Made by a program: the position numbers and the translations under genes | Part shown: positions 1 through 11,400 of the stretch, in pieces | How the letters are laid out: each line of letters starts with the position of its first letter | How positions within the stretch are numbered: position 1 is the first letter of the stretch | Assembly (NCBI GenBank): GCA_037447655.1 | Contig: JBBHKE010001653.1 | Coordinates: forward strand, 64,001-128,000 | Length of the DNA: 64,000 nt | Reading direction: 5' to 3' | Source of the DNA: Zygnema cylindricum | Lineage: Eukaryota > Streptophyta > Zygnematophyceae > Zygnematales > Zygnemataceae | Notes under the pieces: generated by a model | Told to the model about the DNA's origin: nothing | Database searches by the model: none | What the model saw: the letters and a program-made list of their open reading frames with translations, nothing else

Positions 1-1265
1 GATAAGTTTTGGCAAACTTGCTCTACAAATTCTTAAGACACAATGAATTCTCACTTCTCAACTCACGCGTGGCAAATTTCAATAAGGGAGCGATTTCTGA
101 ACATCCATATTATAATTTTACGGCCATAAAGGGCTTCTCCTATTAAGCCATTTTTGGGGTCATTTCAAGGTCGTTTTTGTGATGACCCCATTTTGGGCCA
201 ATGGGATGACGGGGTTTGAAAATTTTGGCCATTCAAACCTCGCCGCACAGTTAAAATAAAAACCAAAAAAATAAAATCGGGGAAAACTAAATATATGTGA
301 AAAGAAAAAACTATTGGTACTATATAGGTCTCAAACCTTTTCGGTATCAACTTCCAAAATTTGGGTCAATTTCCTTTTTCGAGGACTAAAGAAGTTTCTC
401 AAAATTTTCACAGGCAACTTTAGGTTATCCTTTTGATTTTCCTTTTTATGTATGAATCCCGTAACGAAAACGTAAAAAACCACTTGAACTAACAAATCTC
501 ATGGCGTAGTTGAAAACTAAAGTTGTGAATTGAACCGTGTATGCTGGTCGTTTTATTTTGAATAAGGGGTCCCCATATTAATAGATATCATATGACATTC
601 GCTAGATACGTCATTAAATACTCTACTATGTCCTAACGATATGTTGGACACCATCATTTTAAATGTCACTCATTTCTGTTTGTAAACGATTTTTTGGAGT
701 TGCTTGTTGTCTATGAACTATAGGATACTCTTTTTGTAGGTCTCAAAAATGTGTAAACTACGCCCAGATGTGATGTACTAACTGAAGAGAGACCATGAAA
801 AGCCGAAAGAAATAAAGATATACGAAAGGCCAAAAAATAGGGAGAAGGCCAAAAAGAGCAAAGGATTAGTAAAAGAGAGACAAACAAGGAACTTGTGTTA
901 AGTTTTTGTCTTAGCTAAAAATAAGTTTACAATTGAGACAAAGATTCTTTATGGGATAACACAAGTAGGAAGGAAATCGAGAAGCCGCATATGCGGTTTT
1001 TAGGTAAAACTAATTCTAGGTGTGATTAATCAAGGTAGAACTAACTACGGTAAAAAGAATCAAGAGAAGATAGGATTATTATATCTTCCGAGGAGAATCT
1101 TCTACACTACCAAGTATTTGTACACAAAGCTCACAAAAGTACCCAATGATAAATAAAGTTCTAGGCGTCGGATTTAGCTTTTAGGACTGGAAGGAAAAAG
1201 TGGGATGTTAATTTAGTCATAAGCTTCAATAGGAGCTTCAATAGTACTGCCCAATTGAAACGTTG
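1..1265. repeat. Dispersed ~1.1-1.25 kb repeat, left copy (inverted relative to 23147-24250)
   Basis: This segment matches, in reverse complement and at high identity by eye, the block at 23147-24250. Shared landmarks are a stretch reading GCCGCATATGCGG, a purine-rich block around 830-900, and the right-hand end around AGTACTGCCCAA near 1255. The copy is cut by the window edge, so its left end is unknown. No convincing coding frame, LTR-type ends or target-site duplication are visible. It may be a MITE-like or LTR-derived family; the class cannot be decided from two copies. Confidence 0.7.
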
Positions 1266-1327
1266 GCCGGTTAACTGGACAGGAATTTTACGGCAACTTA
1301 CGGAACTGTACCAACTAGCTGGGGAAC

Positions 1328-1573
1328 ATGGAACGGATAAAGGAAGGCGGACACAAAGTACAACGGACGCAAAATAACATTTTGGGCGCCGCCGAAATCG
1401 AACGGACGACTTGGAATGAGAGAATGCGAGCGGATGGCAAGCGTGAGCGCCGGCATCCCGGAATGGCTCTTTTGGCAGCTTATGCCAAAGAAGCCGACAG
1501 ATTGACACGTGGCAGGTTTCCAGTGGATCTCAAGGAAGAAAGGGACAAAGCCGTGGCGTCGGATGTGAAAGGT
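1328..1573 (+). other. Unassigned open frame of coding-like composition
   Basis: A frame open from 1328 is richer in GC than its surroundings. It encodes a charged, Arg/Glu/Lys/Ala-rich stretch and is followed at 1574 by a possible splice donor (AAAG then gtacat). The upstream part has no clear acceptor or start context, and I recognise no domain. It could be a lone exon or gene fragment stranded beside the repeat at 1-1265, or chance. No function is proposed. Confidence 0.2.
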
Positions 1574-1694
1574 ACATCGTTTTTTTGGGTTTGTACAAAT
1601 ATAGTAGAGACCTCATGGCGGCTAACTTTCTGTCCGGGGAATATGACGTACAGTTGAATGCATATGCCGTACATTTATGTGTACGGTCCGTACA

Positions 1695-1830
1695 TATATC
1701 GCCGAAGTTATCGATATCGGTGTTATCGCTCATAAAACCGATAAATATCGGGTATTTATTGGCGATAATACCGATAGCGATATATCGTACCAATATATCG
1801 ATTATCGGGTACCCGAAAAAAGGTCCATAT
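1695..1830. repeat. CGATA/TATCG-rich degenerate palindromic repeat
   Basis: Short inverted motifs built on CGATATCG, TATCGATTATCGG and GATAATACCGATAG recur throughout this stretch. A block containing ATCGATTATCGGGTACC also occurs in reverse complement at 37724-37748, so this is a dispersed family and not only a local low-complexity run. The motif density resembles subterminal arrays of DNA transposons, but no TIR pair was identified. Confidence 0.5.
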
Positions 1831-2284
1831 CGGTTATCGGCAAATCCTTACCCATACACAACACTATTAATTTTATTATGACGGTCGACGTCCGCAAGCG
1901 CGACAAAATTTTAAGCGGTTGAAACAATATTTTGAAAGTCAAAGTTGTCCAACCGATTGACCGTCAAAACTTTACTCAACGGTACTTTATTTGTACCAAT
2001 ATGTAATTCAAATGTACAATTTTTGACAAAATGACGTAAGTGACCGTGCGCAACCAAAACAGTCACTGCCATGATCAATTCCCTTGAAACATTGACTGTT
2101 TCGTAATTCGTTTTGAATAAAGTTTGTTCGACCGTGTTCGCGTGTATGTTTTTGGTTGTTTCGTACGAGACAAGCTATTTCGTGCGTAATACCTGGTTCT
2201 GTAGTTGGTACCGTGTTCCGGTCCAGCGCACGATTTCGTTTCGGCGGAATTGAGTCGTCGTGACTAGAAAGTTTGACTGATGGG
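1831..2284. other. Intergenic, nothing recognised
   Basis: AT-rich unique-looking sequence with only short open frames. No gene, RNA or transposon end was recognised. Confidence 0.5.
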
Positions 2285-2485
2285 CTGGGGTTCGGCGTCT
2301 GTCTGTAGTGAGGTACGGCTCAGTTTGTAGGCGTAAATGTGAAAACGGAGCCTGGGGTTCGGCGTCTGTCTGTAGTGAGGTACGGCTCAGTTTGTAGGCG
2401 TAAATGTGAAAACGGAGCCTGGGGTTCGGCGTCTGTCTGTAGTGAGGTACGGCTCAGTTTGTAGGCGTAAATGTCAAAACGGAGA
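2285..2485. repeat. Tandem repeat, 3 x 67 bp
   Basis: Three consecutive near-identical 67-bp units start at 2285, 2352 and 2419. Each opens with CTGGGGTTCGGCGTCTGTCT and carries GAGGTACGGCTCAG. The units differ by only one or two bases, so the expansion is recent. The opening motif also occurs once in reverse complement near 3640-3662, between two MITE ends. Confidence 0.9.
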
Positions 2486-3477
2486 GGCCTGGCTGAAATT
2501 GTGGAAAGGAGTTCACATCACTAAAACGGTTTTCAACGTCTACAACAAATTATTTCTCATGATTTTGATACATGTACGGTCTTAATAAATGATAGTAAAG
2601 AATCCTGTTGATTTTGTCTTCTTATGAGGTCATTGTCGGTGGTGAATGCATAGGAACTTCCACGTCACCATACTTTACAGATGGCAGCAATGTTCGAAGT
2701 CAACTAAACAAATCATTTGAATCGTTCCAAGTCATCTGAAAATAAAAGTCGTCTCTGACGTACGATAGTGCTAGGCAATTGTACCACATAGCCAGATTCA
2801 TGATTATAGAAAAATTACAAAAGTACAGTACAGTTTGGCGGGGCTTCCAAAACCACAAGTCAACCATTTTCCTTAAAGTACAGTCTCTCACCCAATCTCA
2901 CCAGCCGGGCGGTATCTTGCAAATGGTGAGAGCAACGCCGTTTTTGAGTGTAAAATACGACTCTCACCTACCTCACCAACCGGGCCAACTCGTAATAAAC
3001 TTTGTCTGTCTTCAAGCGTGCGAACCGACCACACGTGTGAAATCTATGAAGAAGGCCAATAGACAAAAGTATTCTACAAGGTTTGAAAAACAAAAATAGT
3101 CAAAATACACGAGGATGTAAGAATGGCGTAAAACCATTGGGTCCCGTTTCGACGGAAATCGTAATGTTTTTTAACTCTATCAAAAAAATATGTAACGGCT
3201 TTATCACCTACTTTAAAATGTCGTACGTCACGCGAGCGAAAGCGGCTAATATTTTTGACACATGTGAAACCGTCCTAAGTGCGCTTACGGCCGCCGACAG
3301 GACCACCCGCTTCAATTTCCCCTCTCTAGAGTGACCATTGATAGGATGGATACCGTACAGCTTCACAAAACAATATTGTACTTCCACAAGCACCAGATGA
3401 CTACGGCCACCGGCCACACGAACTTTCTCCACTACGCCGCGTGTCATTAATGTTATTTTTGCCACTAAAGCCATCAT
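2486..3477. other. Intergenic, no gene recognised
   Basis: AT-rich sequence with short open frames on both strands, none with a recognisable domain, splice context or codon bias. I see nothing that supports a gene. Confidence 0.5.
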
Positions 3478-3634
3478 TTCTCCGTACACACTTGTCATAT
3501 TATGGATGTGACGGCTGCGATTGAAAGCTAAGATTATCCTCTTCCGATTGGCGGTCTCCATGTAATAATCGGACAAGTGTGCTAACTGCTAAGTGGCGAA
3601 AAAGTTGTTAACCGTAATAGCGATACACGGTGTA
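3478..3634. mobile_element. Partial foldback MITE (same family as 3669-3894)
   Basis: The right part (3560-3634) ends in TAATAGCGATACACGGTGTA, the complement of the neighbouring MITE's left terminus. Internal pieces such as TTTCTCCGTACACAC at 3478 and CCGATTGGCGGTCT near 3545 are shared with that element. The left terminus is missing, so this is a truncated copy abutting the complete one, with 34 bp between them. Confidence 0.6.
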
Positions 3635-3668
3635 CCTCGCTACAGACAGACGCCGAACCCCAAGGCTA

Positions 3669-3894
3669 CAGTACACCGTGTATCGCTATTAGGGTTGATA
3701 GGTTTTTCGCCGCTTGAAACAACTTTTCTCCGTACACACCTGTCCGATTTTCAGTTTGAGACCGCCAATCGGAAGCTGAGAATCTTAACTTTCAATCGCA
3801 ACCGTCAGATTCACAATCCGACATGTGTGTACGGATAAAAGTTGTTTTAAGTTGCGAAAAAAACATCAACACTAATAGCGATTCACAGTGTACC
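3669..3894. mobile_element. Foldback MITE, ~225 bp, CAGTACACCGTG family
   Basis: The left end reads CAGTACACCGTGTATCGC after a TA dinucleotide. The right end is its near complement (GCGATTCACAGTGTAC). The complementarity runs deep into the element: TTTTTCGCCGCTTGAAACAA pairs imperfectly with TTGTTTTAAGTTGCGAAAAA, and CTCCGTACACACCTGTC pairs with the ACATGTGTGTACGG side. Nearly the whole element can therefore fold into one hairpin. A TA target and a CAGT terminus fit the Tc1/mariner superfamily. Confidence 0.65.
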
Positions 3895-4081
3895 AGTCAA
3901 ACTTTTTAGACGCGACGACACAATTTTGCCGAAACGAAATCCGGCACTGGACCGGACCGGTATCCGGCACACGCGAACACGATCGAACAACTTGAGTCAA
4001 TACGAATTACGAAACAGTCAACGATTCAATACTAAACAGACACGCGAACAAGGTTGAATAAGCTGACTCAATACGAAACAG
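3895..4081. other. Intergenic, nothing recognised
   Basis: AT-rich sequence with several short GAACACG/CGAACA-type motifs and no recognisable gene or element end. Confidence 0.4.
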
Positions 4082-4339
4082 TCAAATACCATAGTTCAAA
4101 AGTAGGCGTTTTTTGGTAGGCCTTTTGTAGGCCGCCTTTAGCGTAAGTTGTGTTACGGGCTTTCCATGCGATCTTCTTAGATCGCTATTTTCATCAGCGA
4201 CCATCCGATCGTCCGAATCTGACGATAGTCCTATCGTAAGTTGTGTTATGGGATTTTCATGTGATCTTCTTAGATCGTTACTTTCATCAACGACCGTCAG
4301 ATCGTCCGAATCTGACGGTTTAAATAAAAAGTCGCTCAA
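4082..4339 (-). repeat. Two tandem 93-bp units forming an in-frame 31-codon repeat
   Basis: Two 93-bp units begin at 4143 and 4236. On the minus strand they lie in one open frame of 85 codons and encode a Ser/Asp-rich 31-residue repeat containing DLRRSHENPITQLT and DLRRSHGKPVTQLT. A period divisible by three, with substitutions that keep the frame open, hints at past coding. There is no start context, no splice partner and no family match, so it may be a gene or transposon fragment. Confidence 0.45.
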
Positions 4340-5312
4340 AACTCACAGAAAAAGATTTTTTTGTCCTATTTTTTTTTCAAATTTAGACATGACGTTTAAT
4401 TCTCTATCGATCCATGTGCAACTCAACCCTGTTACTATTTTATTTCATTTTGCGGCCAATACAATATGGGTCTTAAGGCCATATTGTATGTTTTGCATAC
4501 AATAGGCATATTGTATGGGCGTACGGTCACCTACTTTTGAACTATGTCAAATACTAAACATACACGCGAACACTTTGATATGACGTTTCGCACATTGCCT
4601 CCTAACAAGTATCTCTTCTAGTTCAAGATATGGCTTGCTAGAATCTCTTCCCCCAATTAGAAGAGTAACTCGAACATCCCTATCTTTCCAGGTTCTCTTA
4701 TCTTAGACCGAAAGGCTATGGAGACAGTTTGGATGAGTGGATTGGATGCTGAATCGAATGGCACTACTGCTGATTGGTGAGGAGTCCCGTTTTTGAATTT
4801 GTTTCCAAAACTTGCACATAGCACATGTCTACGGGAAGATTCCAAAACACATTCTGTAGAGGAAATTTGATGATACACTTTCTTGGAAATTTATGAATTG
4901 AAGTAATATGATTCAGTTATTTCCAGGCTAGCTATATAAAAAACATTATGACAATTATTGTCCGTGTTGATTTGTGTGCGCATATCATCTTTTTTGAGTT
5001 GTTTCAATTGGATGAAATAGCCGTTTACTGATGAAGGATTTTTGTTATTGAATAGTCAGCTAATCATGGCAATACAAAGAATTAATGTTTCAATACTCTA
5101 TCATGTCATGCATTTGGCAAATGTTATTGTGCCAATTAGATGTCTCTCCCTCCCCCTCTCCGACTTTTCGAAAACTTCCGATTCTCCACTTTCCTTGTAA
5201 CTGATGATGTATAGTTATTCGCAGTTCAAACAAACATTTTTTCTCCGTCCAAAAAAATATTACAGAGCTTGTAAGAAAAAATAAGTACACAAAATATTTA
5301 CAAAAAGAATGT
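4340..5312. other. Intergenic, upstream of the polycystin-like gene
   Basis: AT-rich sequence. An inverted repeat around 4456-4518 pairs ACAATATGG with CCATATTGT. No gene, RNA or promoter motif can be assigned with confidence. Confidence 0.4.
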
Positions 5313-5372
5313 TTAAATATATATTATATGTATATATTTGTATATATATGTATATATGTGTGTGTATCTACC
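5313..5372. repeat. TA/TATG microsatellite
   Basis: Alternating TATATA/TATATG/TGTGTG run, 70-130 bp upstream of the proposed start codon of the polycystin-like gene. It contains several TATA-like strings, so it may overlap the promoter, but no transcription start can be placed. Confidence 0.7.
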
Positions 5373-5440
5373 TCAATTAGTGTATCATACAAATTTTTTA
5401 TTGGCTAAAAAATTAGATTCTACTTTTTGGCAGCATTATA

Positions 5441-8400
5441 ATGAACCAAAGAGCTCCACTTCAACAAGATGGTGGACCAGAGGAACACTTTAATGAAAAG
5501 GTGGAGAAGAAGCTATTGAATGGTGAGTTCCACCTTCTTTGTTTTTCTGTTTCAAAATGTTTTTTGGCTTTGATCACAAAAGAAACATACAATTTTTTAA
5601 TCACAAAAAGCAGTAAAGTTTCTACGTCAGTAAAATGTTCAACTGTGCATTTATTTTTTGGTCTATTGCGTCTTGCTTTCTTTTGTGGGTTGCAGAAATT
5701 TACGATCGACTGGAAAAGTCCAAAAAACTGTCGTTTGATTACCTTCATCTGGCCATATCGCTGGTTTTTGTGTTTGTCTACTGCCTGGTGCTGTTTCTCC
5801 AAGCAGACATATTCTGGTCCTTCCAAGTATCCAGTGCGCACAATGCTCTCCTGCCACCTGTAAGAAACTCTCGTACTTTAAATCTTGTCGCTTCTAAAAC
5901 AATTTGGACTTTTTGTCTTTTTCTGATTCCTTACGATGTTGCAAAAGGGACCATGTGATATGAGTCTCCTTCATGTAATATTTGGCTTTACTCTGGGTAT
6001 AAATGCTGTCAATTTTGTATGGTATTATTATCCAACAATAATAATATTAGTATTTATTATTGTTGTTGGCTCATACTTATTGATCCCGTGATGTCAAAAA
6101 AATAAGTAAAGAAATAAATAAAAATAATAATAATAATGCCCAATGTCCTGATGTGGGCCGCAAACATTATGCATTTTGATGAGATATACGCCGACCAGAT
6201 CTGATAATAACTTGCTTTAGATGGCCATTATAGGCAATTCAATACATCTAATAAGTCCATAAATATTGTCTTCTACAGTGCAAACAGTAAGTGAACAGGT
6301 TTTTCTTTCACCAAACAGAAGAAAACCCAAGGACCCAAGGACCCCAGGACTTGTAACTTAGTGGCCAAAAAGTTAACCTTAAACCTTTTGAATTTCATTT
6401 TGAACCTTTATCCATCTTGTTTTAACTCTTTCCGGAAACATTCTAGCTCGAATTGTCCTGAAAAGTCATTCCCTCAAAACGTTGGAGCGTTTGATGTCTA
6501 TGTTAGAAGCATCTTAAGCTTCTGAATTCTTAATTACAAGCAATCTTACAAAAAAAATACTTAGGTTTACTAATCCTACGGAGTTTATAATTTTGGATTG
6601 GACCATCATGTAGCTAATGTAGCTAATGTAGCATTTTTTTTTTTTTTTTATTTTTTTTTTGGGAACTGCTTTGACAGGGGTCGTCCCCCGGAGAAGGCGC
6701 TGTGTTCTCAAACGGCGTGACCGACATTTACAATTGGCTCAACGCATCTTTTATCGAGGTACTTTTGGATGGCTTAGGGCTCACTATGTTTAACTATGCG
6801 ATATGCACTCTAATTCAGCGTCGTGTACATCAAGTCTCATGCTTTCCTTTTTCATTCGAAAATCCCCTTGGAATGTCAAACACCTAAAAAAGACAATTGT
6901 ATCTTCTTGTCTTGTTCAATTGACTTTTAGTTAGCGCTCTTTTTCTCAGACCAAGAGGAACTTCTCATTAGATTACGCTTTCCAAGAGCGCGATATCCTT
7001 CGTATTTATAAAGAGTTCGCGGATATGAACAATTTACTTTAAAATCCAAAAAAGATGTCTTCTCTCGTCAACTAAGGACCAAACGACGCTAGACGTTGCC
7101 GAGCCGACCGTACAACAGACGAATAAAAGTTACACCAGACGCAAACTGAATCAACAAAACCAATCGATTAAACTGGACGCGAAACTGACTGCGACACAAA
7201 CATGTGCGATGGACCGATGATTCATGGCAAAGTACAGTACACCGTGAATCGTTATTACTTATTAGCCTTATGTACTCTATATCGGCACCCCTAAATTTTG
7301 ACATTGATACCTGAAATACAATTAAGAAATCTAATTTTTCCTTGACGTTAATTACGGTTCTTGTAAATTAGCGTTAACGGTCATACCGTACTTTTTCATG
7401 AATAGTGTGGTGTACGGTGATAATTCGTACAACACTATACTTCGTTACAGAAATCGTACGAAATGGTAGTTAACTTATGTCGGTTGCATACAGAACTGCG
7501 CTTAGAATAAACGTGGAGTCGAGTTTGCGACAAACGCGTTCGCAAACCCATATTAGAATTGTGAATTAAATACAGTAAAAGGACGCGACGTGGTACGGAT
7601 TGTCAGATTTTGTACTTCTACCTATTTTACTGTATATGTAATGACGGCAGATCCGGTGTACCTAAATCAGCGTTATGGAGAAATTACAATTAAACATTTT
7701 TTCAAAAAAAATGTAATACCCAAATTAGTATTAATAGCACTAATTAATTATTGACACTAATGATTTTTAAAGGCTAATAACGATTCACGGTGTACTGTAA
7801 TACGCACTAAAAAATACTTAACCAACACGAATCAAGATCCGTATCGCACGAAACGAACCGATACATCGACTGACGCATAAAATGAACAAACATAACTTCA
7901 CGCGACGTCCACCGATCTGCCGATTCGCACAATATCCCAAACGGAGTTTGAAGTGCTTCCACACTTCGCACACTTGAACAATCTTGCCAAAAATTAGAAA
8001 AACGCTAATATAAAAACCGCGTTCACACAATGGCGGTGATTACACGTCCACTCAATTTTTCGCCTTTTTGTTGTCACATGGAATCATCGCCACCACCGAT
8101 CCTTATACTGCGCCAATGAAAACAAAAAATGTGAACGATACAAGAGACCGTTTATTAAAATGACACGTTCTATGCTCCATTTCAGCAGCTACAGTAATTA
8201 CGAACTTTTGGGCAGACTGCTAACTACAGTACAGTACTTCAATGTTATTTATTCTCCAAGTTATATGCCTACTTCCTATGCTCACTTATATTTGCTGAAG
8301 AGTAATTTGGATGGCATTCCCTTGGGCGCAGACTTCCTGGGCTGATCCCATATGCGGCAACAGTATTTGTGAAAGTCCGGCAGAGCGAGCTCAGTTCGGC

Positions 8401-11400
8401 CGATTCGGGTGTGAGGTGGATTGTGACACTTATAGCTACACGACGGCGGTCACTCTTAGCATCTCTAATTTCTTTCGAACAGAAGCTGAGAAGGCGGCTA
8501 GCAGCTGGAACTTGTGTATGACGTCACCGCTGGGATTGTGCTGGTAAGTGGTAACAAAAGATCATCTTTATCTTCTGGCCCTTTAGTATTGTAGTTTTTG
8601 AAATTTTCTCAACTGCAGTTTTTGGAGGAGTGTTAAGGGCTGTGAAAGCGAGCGTAATGATGAGAAATGAATGGCTAACCCTAATTTTACACTAAGACGT
8701 GGTAACAATACTTTACAAGCCGATATTTGTAATTGAGTTTTATGACATACTCTAAGTACTCATTGAATTTCATGCTGTTCGTCATAAGGACTTCCTATTA
8801 TTCTTAGGTCTTCTCACGCTGACCGGGAGAATAATAAAATTGATCGCAAATACAACCGAAAACCGATCCGTGAGAGTGTCTTATTTTATTTGTTGTCCTT
8901 GTTTGAAGTTTTCAATTTTTTGCAGAATATATGGATTTTTGATGGTCAATTGAAAAACCTGAAAATTTGAGAAAATTTCGGATTTTAGCATACAGGTCTA
9001 GTGTTAAAGTCGAAGACGATACCATTACTGTAGAAAAATTAAGTCTGCAAGCTAAAAAATATTTAAATGGTGTAAAATTGAACATATGAGATCGAAGGGA
9101 AGGGTGGGCTTTTTCTTTCCTGTTCATTTTCCACCGGTTAGCTCGCTTTGGACTGAAGTTGAGTTGTGCTATACCCATGAACTCGTTAGGTGTAAACCTC
9201 GATATTCCAAATCCTGAAAGATAGAAATAAAGTAAAATGGTGAATGTGTTGGTTCTTGATGTTTGTGGTTTGCTATTGCAGGTTTGAATTTAATCAAGGG
9301 TTTCCATCCCTACAACGATACGACTATAAGGTTCCATTTGTCCTCCCAGATGGGAATTGGTATTTGCTTCTCAATGCTCCATATGGCGGCGTATCCGGAA
9401 ATATGTACTACACTGAAAGTCACTCAGACATACAACGGTTTGGAGGATGCAAGGAAAATCAGACTGAACTTGACAGCTGTAGAGAGGTATGTTGACCCTG
9501 ATTCCCTAACCAGGAACTTTGAAAGGAAAGCTTGTTTCCAACTCAAGTACATTGCACTTCAAGGAATAAAATTCAAGAGGGAAAAGAAAGGAAGAGCATG
9601 TATTTTAAAAGGCAGGTTTCTGTATTCGATTACGCCCTTCTTACTTCAAAATTTTTGCTGATGCTCTTGGAAGAGGGTTATAGAGCTCGATTGATAGTGC
9701 TTTTTACCACCCATCAGTAATATAACACTTTTTTTTTATTATTGTTTAAAGGACTGTTCTCGGTTGGCGAATTGTGTTACGACAAATTGTGTTAACGAAA
9801 CTTCAACAGCTTCCGACATAAATTATGGAGTTGTATCTATTTTTCTTGACTGCATAAGTCTTTGTTCGAGCGATCCAGACAATCTTGCAAGAAATATGAC
9901 TTGTGCTGATGCCGTAAGTCAACCGTTCTCTTTCTTCTAATTTGGGATGGTTACATCATAAAATTTAGATTATTTGGCTCGCAAGATACGAAAGGTGATG
10001 TTTAAATCTGAGTGGTTGTGAATACGACAAGAAACTGTGAGTTGAAGAACAGTGGCCAAAGTATAAAAACGAGGAACTTGTCGTTTCAGAGAAATGTTAC
10101 AGGCCCAAGGATTTTTACATAGACATGCTTTCAATGAACCGCATTTTGTAAAAATAAAAAATAATTTTGTAATTATTTTGTAATTTTGTAAATTTTGTTG
10201 ACTTTGTTCCAATACGGTATGTTGCAGGTGAACAGGACTATCAACTTGGTTGGCTTAACCTTGAATTGTAGCGGTAAGTTTTCCTTAAACATCTAAATCT
10301 GGGGTTGACCAAAATATGTAAATATAGGACTCATTGTGGGCTTGTATGTGCGATACAATGATACAATTACAAATATTGTTATGAAATTGTTTATGACTCT
10401 CGTATTTTATTTTTCCTTGTAGTAAGAGTGAATTTTATTCCATCAAATTTAGTTGGGACCATCCTGGATTTTTAGTTGCGGAGTAGTGTATAAATGATGT
10501 TTAGAGACAATAGCTCTTAAATGACTCCACGGATTCTTTGTACAGAAAAAAAAAATATCGAGAAACTGCTTTTCCAAAGAAAAAACTAATGAATACTTAT
10601 ATATATTTTTTCATTTTAACATTTTTTAATATATATTTTTTAGAATTCAGAAATTGTGGCAAAAAATGCTTCAGATTCTGTGATTATTGGTCGCGCAATT
10701 TCTTTGAATTTATTCATTTTTTTTATTGGTATTTTTCTTTAGAAGTGTTGACATGTCGGAATACAAACGTCAGAAATTTAGAATAAGAACGGCAATTTTG
10801 TTTTTTTCCAAAGTTTGAGAGAGAATTTTTACGTGCTCATCTTTTAGTGAATCGTGCTTCCACAGAGAGCAAGTCCTTCATTAATCTCGAAAATATGTCG
10901 TTATTGTATCATTTTAGGTCACCTTCTATATAGCTTCTTAAACCCATGGCGATTTTGTGATAACAACATTCGCTTACTACTTTTCGAATGGAAAAAACGA
11001 GATTATAAATCCAAAAAATATGTTTTAAGTCCAGGCTATTTAAGGACAATGAAAAATCATAAAAAGATCAGAGATGGTAGCTATGCTGAAAAATGGTTAG
11101 AAAAAGGGTCCGACATACTTTAAAACTGGTGCAATTCACGAGTTGCCTCCTGTTTGTAATGTCAATGCCCCAAAAAAAATATATCTCATTTAAATAAGAG
11201 TGTTTAGTCTAGTCAAACACGATAAATATCTGCCCCCAAGGTGTTAAATGATTTTTTAAGCTTATAAATTTCTACTTTTTATACAGTTTTGTATCATGGT
11301 CAAAATGAAATAGAACATAACTAGGTTAAATGCTGACTGGGTTAAATAAATCCGCAGAAGATAATTTGTGTTAAGGATGTTGCCTAACATTTATTTGTGT

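Noticed and set aside
1697-1830. CRISPR-like array
   Set aside because: Short palindromic motifs are irregularly spaced, with no constant repeat/spacer structure, in eukaryotic DNA.
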